A DNA stretch of 39,211 nucleotides, taken from assembly GCA_964457685.1 (NCBI GenBank), contig CAYWFS010000016.1, positions 1 through 39,211 of the forward strand, written 5' to 3'. This document shows positions 22,996 through 31,259 of the stretch, piece after piece. The notes beneath the pieces were generated by a model. The model searched no databases. It was not told the origin of the DNA and saw only the letters and a list, made by a program, of their open reading frames with translations. Each line of letters begins with the position of its first letter. The first letter of the stretch is position 1. Both the position numbers and the translations under genes were made by a program. Source of the DNA: UMGS1696 sp964457685. GTDB taxonomy: Bacteria > Bacillota > Clostridia > Oscillospirales > CAG-272.

Positions 22996-24576
22996 ATGAA
23001 CGACAAACAACACATGAATATAGTAGTGGCAGGTCATGTCGATCACGGAAAAAGCACCGTCATCGGAAGACTTCTCGCCGACACGCACACTCTCCCCGAC
23101 GGAAAGCTTGAAGCTATACGGGAGCTGTGCAGAAAAACAAGCAAGCCGTTTGAATACGCATTTCTTCTCGATGCACTGAAAGACGAAAGAGCTCAGGGAA
23201 TAACGATAGACACGGCTCGTTGCTTCTTTGAAACCGAAAAAAGAAAATACATAATAATCGACGCACCGGGTCATATCGAATTTCTGAAAAACATGATAAC
23301 GGGAGCTTCGAGAGCGGATGCTGCACTTCTTGTTATAGATGCACTCGAGGGTATATGCGAAAACTCCAGAAGGCACGGCTATATGCTCGAAATGCTCGGA
23401 ATAAATCAGATAGCGGTACTTGTAAACAAGATTGACCTTGTGGATTACAGCGAAGAGGTTTACGAGAAGATAAAGAGCGACTACACCGAATTTCTTTCCT
23501 CGATAGGAATAACACCAGCCGCATTCATTCCCGTTTCCGCAATGCTCGGTGATAATATTGCAAACCACTCCGAAAAAACTCCATGGTATCACGGAAATAA
23601 CGTGCTTGAACAGCTTGATCTCTTTAACGGAGGCACAAGCGATGATTCAAAGCCTTTCAGAATGCCCGTTGAGGACGTATACAAATTCACCGAGGGGGGA
23701 GATGACAGACGTATTGTTGCGGGTCTGTGCGAATCTGGAACTCTCCGTGCAGGGGATGAAGTAATATTCTATCCATCGGGAAAGACGACAAAGGTAAAAA
23801 ATCTCGAGGAATGGTTCATGTATCCCTCTCCCGAAAGAGAACCGAAGGTATTTGCTCAGGGCAAGTCGTGCGGATTTACAACGGAAACACAGATATATGT
23901 TCATCGAGGCGAGATAGCGTGTATTGTCGGCGAAAAGGCTCCCCTTGTTGCAAAATCATTCCGTGCAAGTATGTTCTGGCTCGGAAAAGAACCTCTTACG
24001 GTTGGCAAGGAGTACATAATAAAGTCATGCACGGCAAAAACAAAATGCCACATTACAAAGCTTCACAGTGTACTTGACGCTTCTTCCCTTTCAAAAAACA
24101 CTTCACCGACTCAGGCGAACAAGCACGACATAGCGGACTGCACAATCGAATGTGAAAAGGATATTGCATTTGACGCAGACCCGTCACTTCCCGCAACAGG
24201 ACGATTTGTTATCGTTGACAATTATGAAATATCGGGCGGCGGTATCATTCAGGAAGCTCTGACCGACACATATTCCGCAAAACACGTCTCGAGTGCCGCT
24301 ATAACCCAAGACGAAAGAAGAAGATTTATCGGTCAAAAAGCTCTTGTGGTGTCGGTATCGGACGAGGAATACGGCAGACGGCTCGAAAGAACACTGTTTG
24401 ATGAGGGCAGAATAGTTTATTTCGCTTCACATCTGTCGGATGAGCAGAAAAACGTACTTACAGACGCAGGAATCATAATAATAACCTGCGGAGACGGAGA
24501 ACACATCTGCTCGGGCGATATTTCAAGCGACACGGACAAAATTCTTAGTCTCACCGACTTAACCTTTACGGAATAA
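22996..24576 (+). CDS. cysN: Sulfate adenylyltransferase subunit 1 with C-terminal relic
   Basis: 526 residues from this ATG. The longer frame from 22984 has its only ribosome-site match (AAAGG) directly abutting the codon, so 22996 is preferred. GTPase motifs: GHVDHGKST (usually GSVDDGKST in CysN), DAPGH and NKID. Two beta-barrel domains follow to about residue 440. The last 80 residues (from 24334; FIGQKALVVSVSD, RLERTLFDEGRIVYF, LTDAGIIIITC) resemble the flanks of a CysC domain after a GQK linker as in CysNC, but the P-loop is missing. It drives APS synthesis with CysD. Function of the tail is unclear. Confidence 0.92.
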   Translation: MNDKQHMNIVVAGHVDHGKSTVIGRLLADTHTLPDGKLEAIRELCRKTSKPFEYAFLLDALKDERAQGITIDTARCFFETEKRKYIIIDAPGHIEFLKNMITGASRADAALLVIDALEGICENSRRHGYMLEMLGINQIAVLVNKIDLVDYSEEVYEKIKSDYTEFLSSIGITPAAFIPVSAMLGDNIANHSEKTPWYHGNNVLEQLDLFNGGTSDDSKPFRMPVEDVYKFTEGGDDRRIVAGLCESGTLRAGDEVIFYPSGKTTKVKNLEEWFMYPSPEREPKVFAQGKSCGFTTETQIYVHRGEIACIVGEKAPLVAKSFRASMFWLGKEPLTVGKEYIIKSCTAKTKCHITKLHSVLDASSLSKNTSPTQANKHDIADCTIECEKDIAFDADPSLPATGRFVIVDNYEISGGGIIQEALTDTYSAKHVSSAAITQDERRRFIGQKALVVSVSDEEYGRRLERTLFDEGRIVYFASHLSDEQKNVLTDAGIIIITCGDGEHICSGDISSDTDKILSLTDLTFTE

Positions 24577-24582
24577 AACAAA

Positions 24583-24620
24583 AAAAGCAGCTTACTTAAT
24601 CTGAGTAAACTGCTTTTATT
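24583..24620. terminator. Bidirectional terminator between cysN and pnuC
   Basis: AAAAGCAGCTTACT (24583-24596) pairs with AGTAAACTGCTTTT (24604-24617) with one mismatch-type pair, with A and T runs on the two sides. Confidence 0.88.
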
Positions 24621-24633
24621 TTGTTAAGTTAAC

Positions 24634-25434
24634 TTATATCAAGGACTTGTCTTCTGCCGCTTCCTTGTGTTCTTTTATATACTTGCTCCACTTGATGTAA
24701 CCGTATGTGGTGTTTGTAAGATAACCGAACTTGAGAACGAGAAGAACATACTGACCGGAGATGATGTTGATTGCCGCTTCGAGTAATGCACAGATATACC
24801 ATGCAATCCACTGCTCACGGAATCTGAGAAGAATGAACACACCGTTTGCAATTCCGACAGCGGATGCACAAGCGTCAAGGTAACAAACGATAACCTCAAG
24901 AAGCTCGTTACCACCGAAAAGGTCTGTGCCGAGGTCGAGAGTTGTAAGGAAGTATCCTACTACTACAGTCCATACAACGATACCTGCGATTATAAGCACT
25001 TCCGCAAGACCGCTGAGCTTACGAACCTTTGTAATATCATCCTCCTGCTGGTCGGGATGCTTATGCCAGTTAATGAAGCTGATAATGTCGATGGGGAGCC
25101 AGAAGAACAGTGTGGAAGCCATTGTAGCGAAACGGTAGGAAAGAACCACGCATATTGCTATCTCACAAAGCTCAACGAATACGGAAACGATAAAGTTCCA
25201 TTTGCTCTGCTTGGAAATAAGAAGCTCACAAAGAATGTTGAGGAACGTATCAAGCAGGTAAAGGGTCATGATTATTTTGCCGTTTACGCCGTTTACGTCT
25301 TCCTCGGGGAACAGGATTGCAAATGTGAACGCAAGGATGAGAATGCCGAAGAACCACACTTTTTCATAGGTGGTAAAATAATTCCACAGATTTTTAAGTC
25401 TGTCGGAAAAGCTTGTTTTGGTTTTTTCTGCCAT
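24634..25434 (-). CDS. pnuC: PnuC-family nicotinamide riboside (B-vitamin) transporter
   Basis: 266 residues with about seven membrane segments. Diagnostic stretches are STLFFWLPIDIISFINWHKH (about 107-126), FREQWIAWYICALLEAAINI, and the end YLTNTTYGYIKWSKY. PnuC proteins move nicotinamide riboside by facilitated diffusion, trapped by phosphorylation. Length is a little above the usual 240. The relative PnuT (thiamine) and PnuX (riboflavin) cannot be fully excluded. Its ribosome site lies inside a leader hairpin, so control by translation is likely. Confidence 0.9.
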   Translation of the reverse strand: MAEKTKTSFSDRLKNLWNYFTTYEKVWFFGILILAFTFAILFPEEDVNGVNGKIIMTLYLLDTFLNILCELLISKQSKWNFIVSVFVELCEIAICVVLSYRFATMASTLFFWLPIDIISFINWHKHPDQQEDDITKVRKLSGLAEVLIIAGIVVWTVVVGYFLTTLDLGTDLFGGNELLEVIVCYLDACASAVGIANGVFILLRFREQWIAWYICALLEAAINIISGQYVLLVLKFGYLTNTTYGYIKWSKYIKEHKEAAEDKSLI

Positions 25435-25442
25435 TTTTATAA

Positions 25443-25489
25443 TACCTCTTTTAAAATCAAAATTTCTTTAACAAATCAAAAAAGAGGTA
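25443..25489 (-). promoter_or_regulatory. Shine-Dalgarno-sequestering hairpin before pnuC
   Basis: On the minus strand, TACCTCTTTT (25480-25489) pairs perfectly with AAAAGAGGTA (25443-25452); the second arm contains the GAGGT ribosome site of pnuC, 9 bases before the ATG. The loop is 27 bases. Upstream in the same leader is a CTGAA-GAGA-TTCAG hairpin with a GNRA-type loop (25533-25546). It looks like the expression platform of a translational riboswitch; which ligand class is unknown. Confidence 0.65.
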
Positions 25490-25572
25490 CGGTTCACGTC
25501 GAATCGTTATAAATTATTATCATAAAATAAATCTGAATCTCTTCAGTATCATATTGTCGAAAGCGATACCAT

Positions 25573-25601
25573 ATTATATCTTTTAACGGGGCTTTTGTCA
25601 A
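25573..25601 (-). promoter_or_regulatory. Promoter for pnuC
   Basis: TTGACA (25596-25601), 17-base spacer, TATAAT (25573-25578) on the minus strand, full consensus. It gives a 5' leader of about 130 bases, long for a single small transporter gene. Confidence 0.85.
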
Positions 25602-25685
25602 TATTACGTTTTCACAAAAAAAACACTCTTTTGAAACAAAAATAATAAATTCAGCAAAAAAGAATGATAAAAATAAAAAATGCTC

Positions 25686-25714
25686 TTGAATCGCCGGAAA
25701 AATAGTGATATAAT
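25686..25714 (+). promoter_or_regulatory. Promoter for the pheST T-box transcript
   Basis: TTGAAT (25686-25691), 17-base spacer, TATAAT (25709-25714). Confidence 0.75.
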
Positions 25715-25720
25715 GTATCA

Positions 25721-26027
25721 GTAAATATATTCAAACGCTATGGAAAGAGTGTGCCGCCATTCTCCCTCTCAGAGAGTTCGGGTTGAAAAGCTGAAAGCCC
25801 GAATGTCGGACGGAGGCACTTGTTCACTTTCATGAGCTTATTGCTCGGCGGACTCGGTGATATTCAGCCGTGTACGTTGTCGGTGCGTTAAACCGAAAAG
25901 GCTTGTCGCTTTGCTTATTATGCAGTGACAGGACTCAGAGTGCCGTGCTTTTCGTGCGGAATTCGGGTGGTACCACGATGCTTGTCGTCCCGTTTGTCGT
26001 TTTTCAGCGATGACGGGACTTTTTTAT
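25721..26027 (+). ncRNA. T-box leader (phenylalanine) upstream of pheST
   Basis: Stem I begins near 25740, with the AGAGAG and GCTGAAAG elements at its tip and a specifier loop carrying TTC (25823-25825), a Phe codon. The conserved T-box core GGGTGGTACCACG is at 25965-25977. A terminator hairpin follows: GTCCCGT (25987-25993) and ACGGGAC (26013-26019), then T7. Uncharged tRNA-Phe binding should favour the antiterminator and allow pheST transcription. Confidence 0.93.
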
Positions 26028-26086
26028 TTCTCCGCTCACACGACACGAAATACCGTTTTTGTAAACAAAAGAAAGGATTATATAAA

Positions 26087-27100
26087 ATGAGAGAGACCCT
26101 TGAAAAAATCAAAGTCGAGGCTCTGGCAGAACTTGCCTCCGGTTCGACTCCCATAGAAGATATCAGGATCAAATACCTCGGCAAAAAGGGAGAGCTTACA
26201 GCAGTTCTCCGTGGAATGGGTAAGCTGTCCGCAGAGGAACGTCCCGTTATCGGTCAGCTTGCAAACGAAGTCCGTGCCGAAATCGAAAATAAAATAGAAG
26301 AACTTCTTCAGGCTAAAAAAGCAGAAGAACAGGCAGCAATGCTTGAAGCGGAAAAGCTCGATGTTACCGTTCCCGGTGACAAGATTCGTGCAGGACACAC
26401 ACATCCCCTCGCACTTGTTCAGCGTCAGCTTGAAGATATATTCCTCGGAATGGGTTACTCCATTGTTGACGGTCCCGAAGTTGAGCTTGACTACTACAAC
26501 TTCCAGGCTCTTAACATTCCCAAGGATCACCCCGCAAGAGATACACAGGATACATTCTATATCACAGAAAATATTCTTCTCCGTTCTCAGACCTCTCCCG
26601 TACAGGCAAGAGTTATGGAAAAGACTCAGCCCCCGATAAAGATTATCTCCCCCGGTCGTGTTTACCGTTCCGACGCAGTTGACGCAACACACTCTCCTCT
26701 TTTCCATCAGCTCGAGGGTCTTGTAGTTGACAAGGGAATCACTATGGGCGACCTCAAGGGTACACTTGAAATGTTCGCTCGCCGTATGTACGGTGAATCC
26801 ACACAGATAAGATTCCGTCCTCACCACTTCCCGTTCACAGAACCCTCCGCAGAAGTTGACGTATCGTGCTTTGCTTGCGGCGGTAAGGGATGCCGTCTCT
26901 GCAAGGGCGAGGGTTGGATAGAAATTCTCGGTGCCGGCATGGTTCATCCGAATGTTCTCCGTATGTGCGGTATTGACCCCGAGGTATACAGCGGCTTTGC
27001 GTTCGGTGTAGGTATCGAAAGAATCGCTATGCTCAAGTATCATATAGACGACATGAGACTCCTTTACGAAAACGACGTTCGTTTCCTCAGCCAGTTCTGA
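26087..27100 (+). CDS. pheS: Phenylalanyl-tRNA synthetase alpha subunit
   Basis: 337 residues, full length. The ATG at 26087 is chosen with AAAGGAT upstream; the reading frame extends back to 25925 but that part is T-box RNA. The N-terminal coiled coil (about 1-90) binds tRNA. Class II motif 2 SPGRVYRSDAVDATHSPLFH and motif 3 FAFGVGIERIAMLKYHIDDMR form the active site, together with the FACGGKGCRLCKGEGW insert common in Firmicutes. It charges tRNA-Phe as an alpha2-beta2 complex with PheT, which follows after 47 bases. Confidence 0.98.
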   Translation: MRETLEKIKVEALAELASGSTPIEDIRIKYLGKKGELTAVLRGMGKLSAEERPVIGQLANEVRAEIENKIEELLQAKKAEEQAAMLEAEKLDVTVPGDKIRAGHTHPLALVQRQLEDIFLGMGYSIVDGPEVELDYYNFQALNIPKDHPARDTQDTFYITENILLRSQTSPVQARVMEKTQPPIKIISPGRVYRSDAVDATHSPLFHQLEGLVVDKGITMGDLKGTLEMFARRMYGESTQIRFRPHHFPFTEPSAEVDVSCFACGGKGCRLCKGEGWIEILGAGMVHPNVLRMCGIDPEVYSGFAFGVGIERIAMLKYHIDDMRLLYENDVRFLSQF

Positions 27101-27147
27101 TAAACAACGACACTATCCGATGTAATTAAGAGAAAGGTTTATATATT

Positions 27148-29562
27148 ATGCAGCTTTCAATGAAGTGGCTGGCGGAATACACAGACGTCAGCGATATAAG
27201 CATAAAAGAATATTGCGACAGAATGACCATGTCCGGCTCAAAGGTCGAGGGTTATGAAACTGTTTGCGGCGAGATAAGCGGTATTGTATGCGGCAAGATT
27301 CTCGAAATAACACGTCACCCCAATGCGGAAAAACTCGTTATCTGCAAGGTAGATATAGGCGGAGAAGCTCCCATTCAGGTAATTACCGCCGCTACCAACG
27401 TATTTGAAGGAGCATTGGTTCCCGTTGCAACAGACGGAGCAAGACTCCCCGAGGGTGTAAAAATAAAGAAGGGCAAGCTCAGAGGAGAGGTTTCCGAGGG
27501 TATGTTCTGTTCCGTTGCAGAGCTTGGACTCACTGTAGGTGATATGCCCGGTGCTATCGAAGACGGTATTCTTATTCTCGGTGACGTAGGTCTCGGCGAT
27601 ATTCCTCTCGGTGCGGATATGGTTGACGCTCTCGGTGTGCGTGACGATGTTGTTGAGTTTGAAATCACCTCCAACCGTCCCGACTGTCTCTCCGTTATCG
27701 GTCTTGCAAGAGAAAGTGCCGTTACCTTCGGTCGTGAGCTTCACCTCCACACTCCGAAAAGCGAATTTGTTTCCGCAGACAGCGATAAGATAGAAAACTA
27801 CCTCTCCGTTAACGTACAGAACACCGAAAAGTGCTACCGTTACAGTGCGAGAGTGGTAAAAAATGTAAAGATTGCTCCCTCTCCGCTTTGGATGAGAATG
27901 AAGCTCCGTTCCGAGGGTGTTCGTCCGATAAACAACATCGTTGACATAACAAACTATGTAATGCTCGAATACGGTCAGCCTATGCACGCATTCGACTACA
28001 AGTGCCTCAGCGGTTCCGAAATCAACGTAAGAAGTGCTTTCGACGGCGAAAAGTTCGTTTCACTCGACAGCGTTCCTCACACACTCGACTCCTCCATGCT
28101 TGTTATTGCAGACCACGAAAAGGCTGTAGCTCTCGCAGGTGTAATGGGCGGCGAAAACAGTGAAATCACCGACTCCACAACCACCGTTGTATTTGAATCC
28201 GCTACGTTCCATCCGGGAAATGTTCGTGTAAGTGCGAAGAAGCTCGGCATGAGAACAGAATCCTCCGCAAGATTTGAAAAGGGACTCGACTCCGAAAACA
28301 CTCTCCCCGCACTCAACAGAGCCTGTGAGCTTATCGAGGAGCTTGGTGCAGGTGAAATCGTAAACGGAACAATCGACGTATATCCCGTAAAGAAAGAGCT
28401 TGTAACTCTCCCCCTCAACTCCGATGTAATAAACAAGTTCCTCGGCGTTAACCTCACCCGTGAATACATGGCGGACATTTTAAGAAAGCTCGATTTCGTT
28501 GTATCCGACGACCTTTCCACAATAACCGTTCCCTCTTTCCGTGATGACGTTCGCTGCATGAACGACGTTGCAGAGGAAATTCTCCGTATGTACGGATACG
28601 ATAAGTTTGAATCCACTCTTTCCGAAGCCGCTACTCCCACACTCGGTGCAAGAAGTGACAGACAGAACTTCGACCTCAACCTCCACGATATGCTCGTTGG
28701 TATGGGAATGGATGAAATCGAGACCTTCTCGTTCATCAGCCCCTCTTACTACGATAAGATAAGACTTGCTTCCGATGACTACCGCAGAAAGTGCGTTGTT
28801 ATCTCCAATCCTCTCGGCGAAGATACCTCCGTTATGCGTACAACAACTCTGCCCTCCATGCTCAAGGTACTCGCAGACAACTACGCTAAGAAGAATCAGG
28901 CAGTAACTCTGTTTGAAATCTCAAAGGTATACCTCCCCACAAGCGAAACAGAGCTTCCGAATGAGCCTGCAAGACTCACACTCGGCTTTACCACCTCCGA
29001 TGAACAGAACGGCTTCTATCGCATGAAAGGTTATATCGAAGCTATTCTTGAAATCGCGGGAATTACCGATGTTGAATTCAAGGCAGAAAAGAATGAGCCT
29101 TCGTTCCACCCCGGAAGATGTGCCGTTGTATATGCAAACGGTGTAAAGCTCGGTGTATTCGGTGAGGCTCATCCCGAGGTAAGCGAAAATTACGGAATCG
29201 GTGCAAGAGTATATCTCGCAGAGCTTGAAAGCGACAACATCTTTGATTCTCGCCGCCTTGAAATCGAGTTCACTCCCATTCCGAAGCACCCCGCAATCGA
29301 AAGAGACTTCTCCTTTGTATGCGATGAAGAGCTTGAAGCCGCATCCATCGTTAAGGTTATAAAGTCCGCAAGCCGTCTCGTTTCTTCCGTTGAGCTGTTC
29401 GATATTTACAGAGGTCACCAGCTCCGTGAGGGAAGCAAGAGTATGTCCTATGCTGTTATGCTCCGTGCCGCAGACAAGACCCTTACAGACGCAGAAGCCG
29501 ATGAAGCGGTCAGTGCAATTCTTTCCGCACTCGAAAAAGAACTCGGAATAACACTCAGATAA
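27148..29562 (+). CDS. pheT: Phenylalanyl-tRNA synthetase beta subunit
   Basis: 804 residues, the full bacterial form. Order: N-terminal B1, tRNA-binding EMAP-like domain (about 40-150, CKVDIGGEAPIQVITAATNV), B3/B4 editing domain (about 210-380, ending near VMGGENSEI), B5 (about 400-475), a catalytic-like core (about 480-690), and the anticodon-binding FDX-ACB domain (about 710-804, closing SVELFDIYRGHQLREGSKS). The B3/B4 domain hydrolyses Tyr-tRNA(Phe). AGAAAGG precedes the ATG. Codon choice is strongly biased, as expected for a highly expressed gene. Confidence 0.98.
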   Translation: MQLSMKWLAEYTDVSDISIKEYCDRMTMSGSKVEGYETVCGEISGIVCGKILEITRHPNAEKLVICKVDIGGEAPIQVITAATNVFEGALVPVATDGARLPEGVKIKKGKLRGEVSEGMFCSVAELGLTVGDMPGAIEDGILILGDVGLGDIPLGADMVDALGVRDDVVEFEITSNRPDCLSVIGLARESAVTFGRELHLHTPKSEFVSADSDKIENYLSVNVQNTEKCYRYSARVVKNVKIAPSPLWMRMKLRSEGVRPINNIVDITNYVMLEYGQPMHAFDYKCLSGSEINVRSAFDGEKFVSLDSVPHTLDSSMLVIADHEKAVALAGVMGGENSEITDSTTTVVFESATFHPGNVRVSAKKLGMRTESSARFEKGLDSENTLPALNRACELIEELGAGEIVNGTIDVYPVKKELVTLPLNSDVINKFLGVNLTREYMADILRKLDFVVSDDLSTITVPSFRDDVRCMNDVAEEILRMYGYDKFESTLSEAATPTLGARSDRQNFDLNLHDMLVGMGMDEIETFSFISPSYYDKIRLASDDYRRKCVVISNPLGEDTSVMRTTTLPSMLKVLADNYAKKNQAVTLFEISKVYLPTSETELPNEPARLTLGFTTSDEQNGFYRMKGYIEAILEIAGITDVEFKAEKNEPSFHPGRCAVVYANGVKLGVFGEAHPEVSENYGIGARVYLAELESDNIFDSRRLEIEFTPIPKHPAIERDFSFVCDEELEAASIVKVIKSASRLVSSVELFDIYRGHQLREGSKSMSYAVMLRAADKTLTDAEADEAVSAILSALEKELGITLR

Positions 29563-29597
29563 ATCAAAAAGGCATTTTGCACATGGAGGATTCAAGT

Positions 29598-30167
29598 ATG
29601 AAAACATATCCTATGACGATAGCCGGAATCAAGCGTGAGCTTCCCATATGCCCCGTAAACGACAATATCTCAATCGGTGCGTTTGTTATCTTCGGTGACC
29701 CCGAGCTTACCACAGCGACTGCACAGGCTCTTCTCGACAAGGCTCCCGAATACGATTATATAATCACGGCAGAGGCTAAGGGTATTCCGCTTGCACACGA
29801 AATGTCGAGACTTGCAGGTAACCGCAAATATTTCGTTGCACGCAAAAAAGCAAAGGCTTACATGAGCGGAGTATTTGAAGTAAAGCTTCACTCCATAACA
29901 ACGCAGGGCGAACAGAGTCTTTTCCTCGACAAAGCAGAGGCAGACCTTATAAACGGCTCCCGTATTCTTATCGTTGACGACGTTATATCCACGGGAGAAT
30001 CGCTCAGAGCCATTGAGGAGCTTGTTGAAGCTGCCGGTGGTAATATAGTAGGTAAAATGGCAGTCCTTGCCGAGGGTGATGCTCAGACAAGAGACGACAT
30101 AATCTATCTCGAAAAGCTTCCGTTGTTCAATCCCGACGGAACAGTTCTCGAAGGCTCCATTCACTGA
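29598..30167 (+). CDS. Phosphoribosyltransferase-family protein (Apt-like)
   Basis: 189 residues from the ATG at 29598, which has GGAGG 8 bases upstream; the longer frame from 29577 lacks one. The PRPP-binding loop ILIVDDVISTGESL (about 126-139) with its two acidic residues and Thr/Gly is unmistakable. TAEAKGIPLAHEMSRL resembles the flexible loop region of adenine phosphoribosyltransferase, and ARKKAKAYM follows as in Apt and XPRT. The nucleobase cannot be fixed by sequence alone. It lies 35 bases after pheT on the same strand and may be cotranscribed. Confidence 0.85.
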   Translation: MKTYPMTIAGIKRELPICPVNDNISIGAFVIFGDPELTTATAQALLDKAPEYDYIITAEAKGIPLAHEMSRLAGNRKYFVARKKAKAYMSGVFEVKLHSITTQGEQSLFLDKAEADLINGSRILIVDDVISTGESLRAIEELVEAAGGNIVGKMAVLAEGDAQTRDDIIYLEKLPLFNPDGTVLEGSIH

Positions 30168-30181
30168 GTAAAATAAAACAG

Positions 30182-30244
30182 AAAAACAGGCGATACCGTC
30201 TGTCAGGCATTAAAGCTTGATAAAACGGTTCGCCTGTTTTTGTT
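30182..30244 (+). terminator. Terminator of the pheST operon
   Basis: AAAAACAGGCGA (30182-30193) pairs with TCGCCTGTTTTT (30230-30241), extended by ACCG/CGGT, followed by T. A-rich on its left side, so it may also stop minus-strand transcripts coming from 30261. Confidence 0.85.
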
Positions 30245-30260
30245 ATTCTACAGCTTCAAC

Positions 30261-30359
30261 TCAGCCGCAGCAGGTACAGCTAAGTATGCAGAGCAGAAGG
30301 ATAATAACAATTATCCACACAAGGTTGTCGTTGTCGAAAATATTACATAAGCATCCCAT
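30261..30359 (-). CDS. 32-residue Cys-rich single-pass membrane peptide
   Basis: A complete small frame: ATG at 30357-30359, stop TGA at 30261-30263, with GGAG 8 bases before the ATG. The peptide starts MGCLCNIFDNDN, continues as a hydrophobic helix (LVWIIVIILLLCIL, residues 13-26) and ends SCTCCG. Six Cys are placed at both ends of the membrane helix. Tiny proteins with an N-terminal Asn/Cys turn, an Ile/Leu helix and a Cys-Gly tail recur in clostridial genomes, but I know of no assigned function. Downstream of the zinc-ribbon gene on the same strand. Confidence 0.6.
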   Translation of the reverse strand: MGCLCNIFDNDNLVWIIVIILLLCILSCTCCG

Positions 30360-30454
30360 GATTTTTTCTCCATGCCACACGGGCTGTTTTGAACTCGAGC
30401 GTTTTGTTCCGCTCTGTTATCATGTTATGCTTTCCCACTCCGAAATGTTACGGC

Positions 30455-31093
30455 TTATTTCAGAACAAGCTTATCGCAGTTAAGAAAATCATTTGCGGTG
30501 GTAAGGCTGTTTACGGGGATGTTAAGATACTTTCCGCATTTTTTGCATACAAGCTTTACATACGAATCGTGTATTTCAACATCGTATTCACCCTCGTTGT
30601 TTTCACATCCGCATTCTATCGCTCCCTCGTCCGCAAGCTCACGAACAACGTACATTACGATGTCAAGCACCTGAGGGTCGGTAAGCTCAAGATTTTCTCC
30701 TCTGACATCGGCAAGCGAGTTGAAATCCGTGTCTCCGAGAAGCTCAAGAAGCTCCTGTTCGCTCTTTTTCATTGCATCCTGAACCTTATCCTTAGCTCCG
30801 ACAAAGCACATATCCACGCCGGAATAGCTGCAAGGAAGTGCAAAGAGATCCTTATCAAAAAACATCTGAGACGATATTATATAGCTGTGAGGATTGGGAC
30901 AGAAAAGGCACGGCACGTTAAGTCTCACTTTTTTGTCTCTTGTATAGATAAGCTCAAGCTCGGACTCTCCGCAGGGACATTTGAGCTTGATAAGGTCTGC
31001 GGTAAGTGCAAAAATTCCCACCATACTCATTACGGAAGAACCGCAGGCAGGACAACGGTACGCTACTGTAGTCTCTTTTTTATCAAGAACCAT
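30455..31093 (-). CDS. Zinc-ribbon (CpXC-like) protein of unknown function
   Basis: 212 residues from the ATG at 31093, which has GGAG 6 bases upstream; the frame could begin at a TTG at 31105, but that overlaps the ribosome site. Cys pairs are CPAC (14, 17), CPC (39, 41), CLFC (62, 65), Cys88, CGC (161, 163) and CKKC (183, 186), suggesting at least two zinc sites. The N-terminal half looks like a CpXC domain; residues 98-150 form an acidic helical region. No membrane segment. It could bind nucleic acid or protein; function is not known to me. Confidence 0.75.
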   Translation of the reverse strand: MVLDKKETTVAYRCPACGSSVMSMVGIFALTADLIKLKCPCGESELELIYTRDKKVRLNVPCLFCPNPHSYIISSQMFFDKDLFALPCSYSGVDMCFVGAKDKVQDAMKKSEQELLELLGDTDFNSLADVRGENLELTDPQVLDIVMYVVRELADEGAIECGCENNEGEYDVEIHDSYVKLVCKKCGKYLNIPVNSLTTANDFLNCDKLVLK

Positions 31094-31144
31094 ATTATGC
31101 TCCAAATCTTATATATGTAAAGTATTTCATCATTTTTCAATGAT

Positions 31145-31173
31145 ATTATATCACCCGCACGATAAAATTGCAA
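31145..31173 (-). promoter_or_regulatory. Promoter for the zinc-ribbon gene
   Basis: On the minus strand, TTGCAA (31168-31173), 17-base spacer, TATAAT (31145-31150). Confidence 0.65.
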
Positions 31174-31259
31174 GATTATTATTGTTTTAGTCCGCTATGG
31201 AATTTCACTTCGCAATATGCTATAATATTCTGAGACAAAAAATTCGAGGAGAGACGATA

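Noticed and set aside
26078..29607. Several long minus-strand frames opposite pheS and pheT
   Set aside because: All overlap conserved synthetase domains on the plus strand and show no motifs or ribosome sites of their own.
31197..31259. Upstream extension of the helicase frame to 31197
   Set aside because: It overlaps the TATAAT box at 31221-31226 and has no ribosome site, while the ATG at 31260 has GAGGAGAG.
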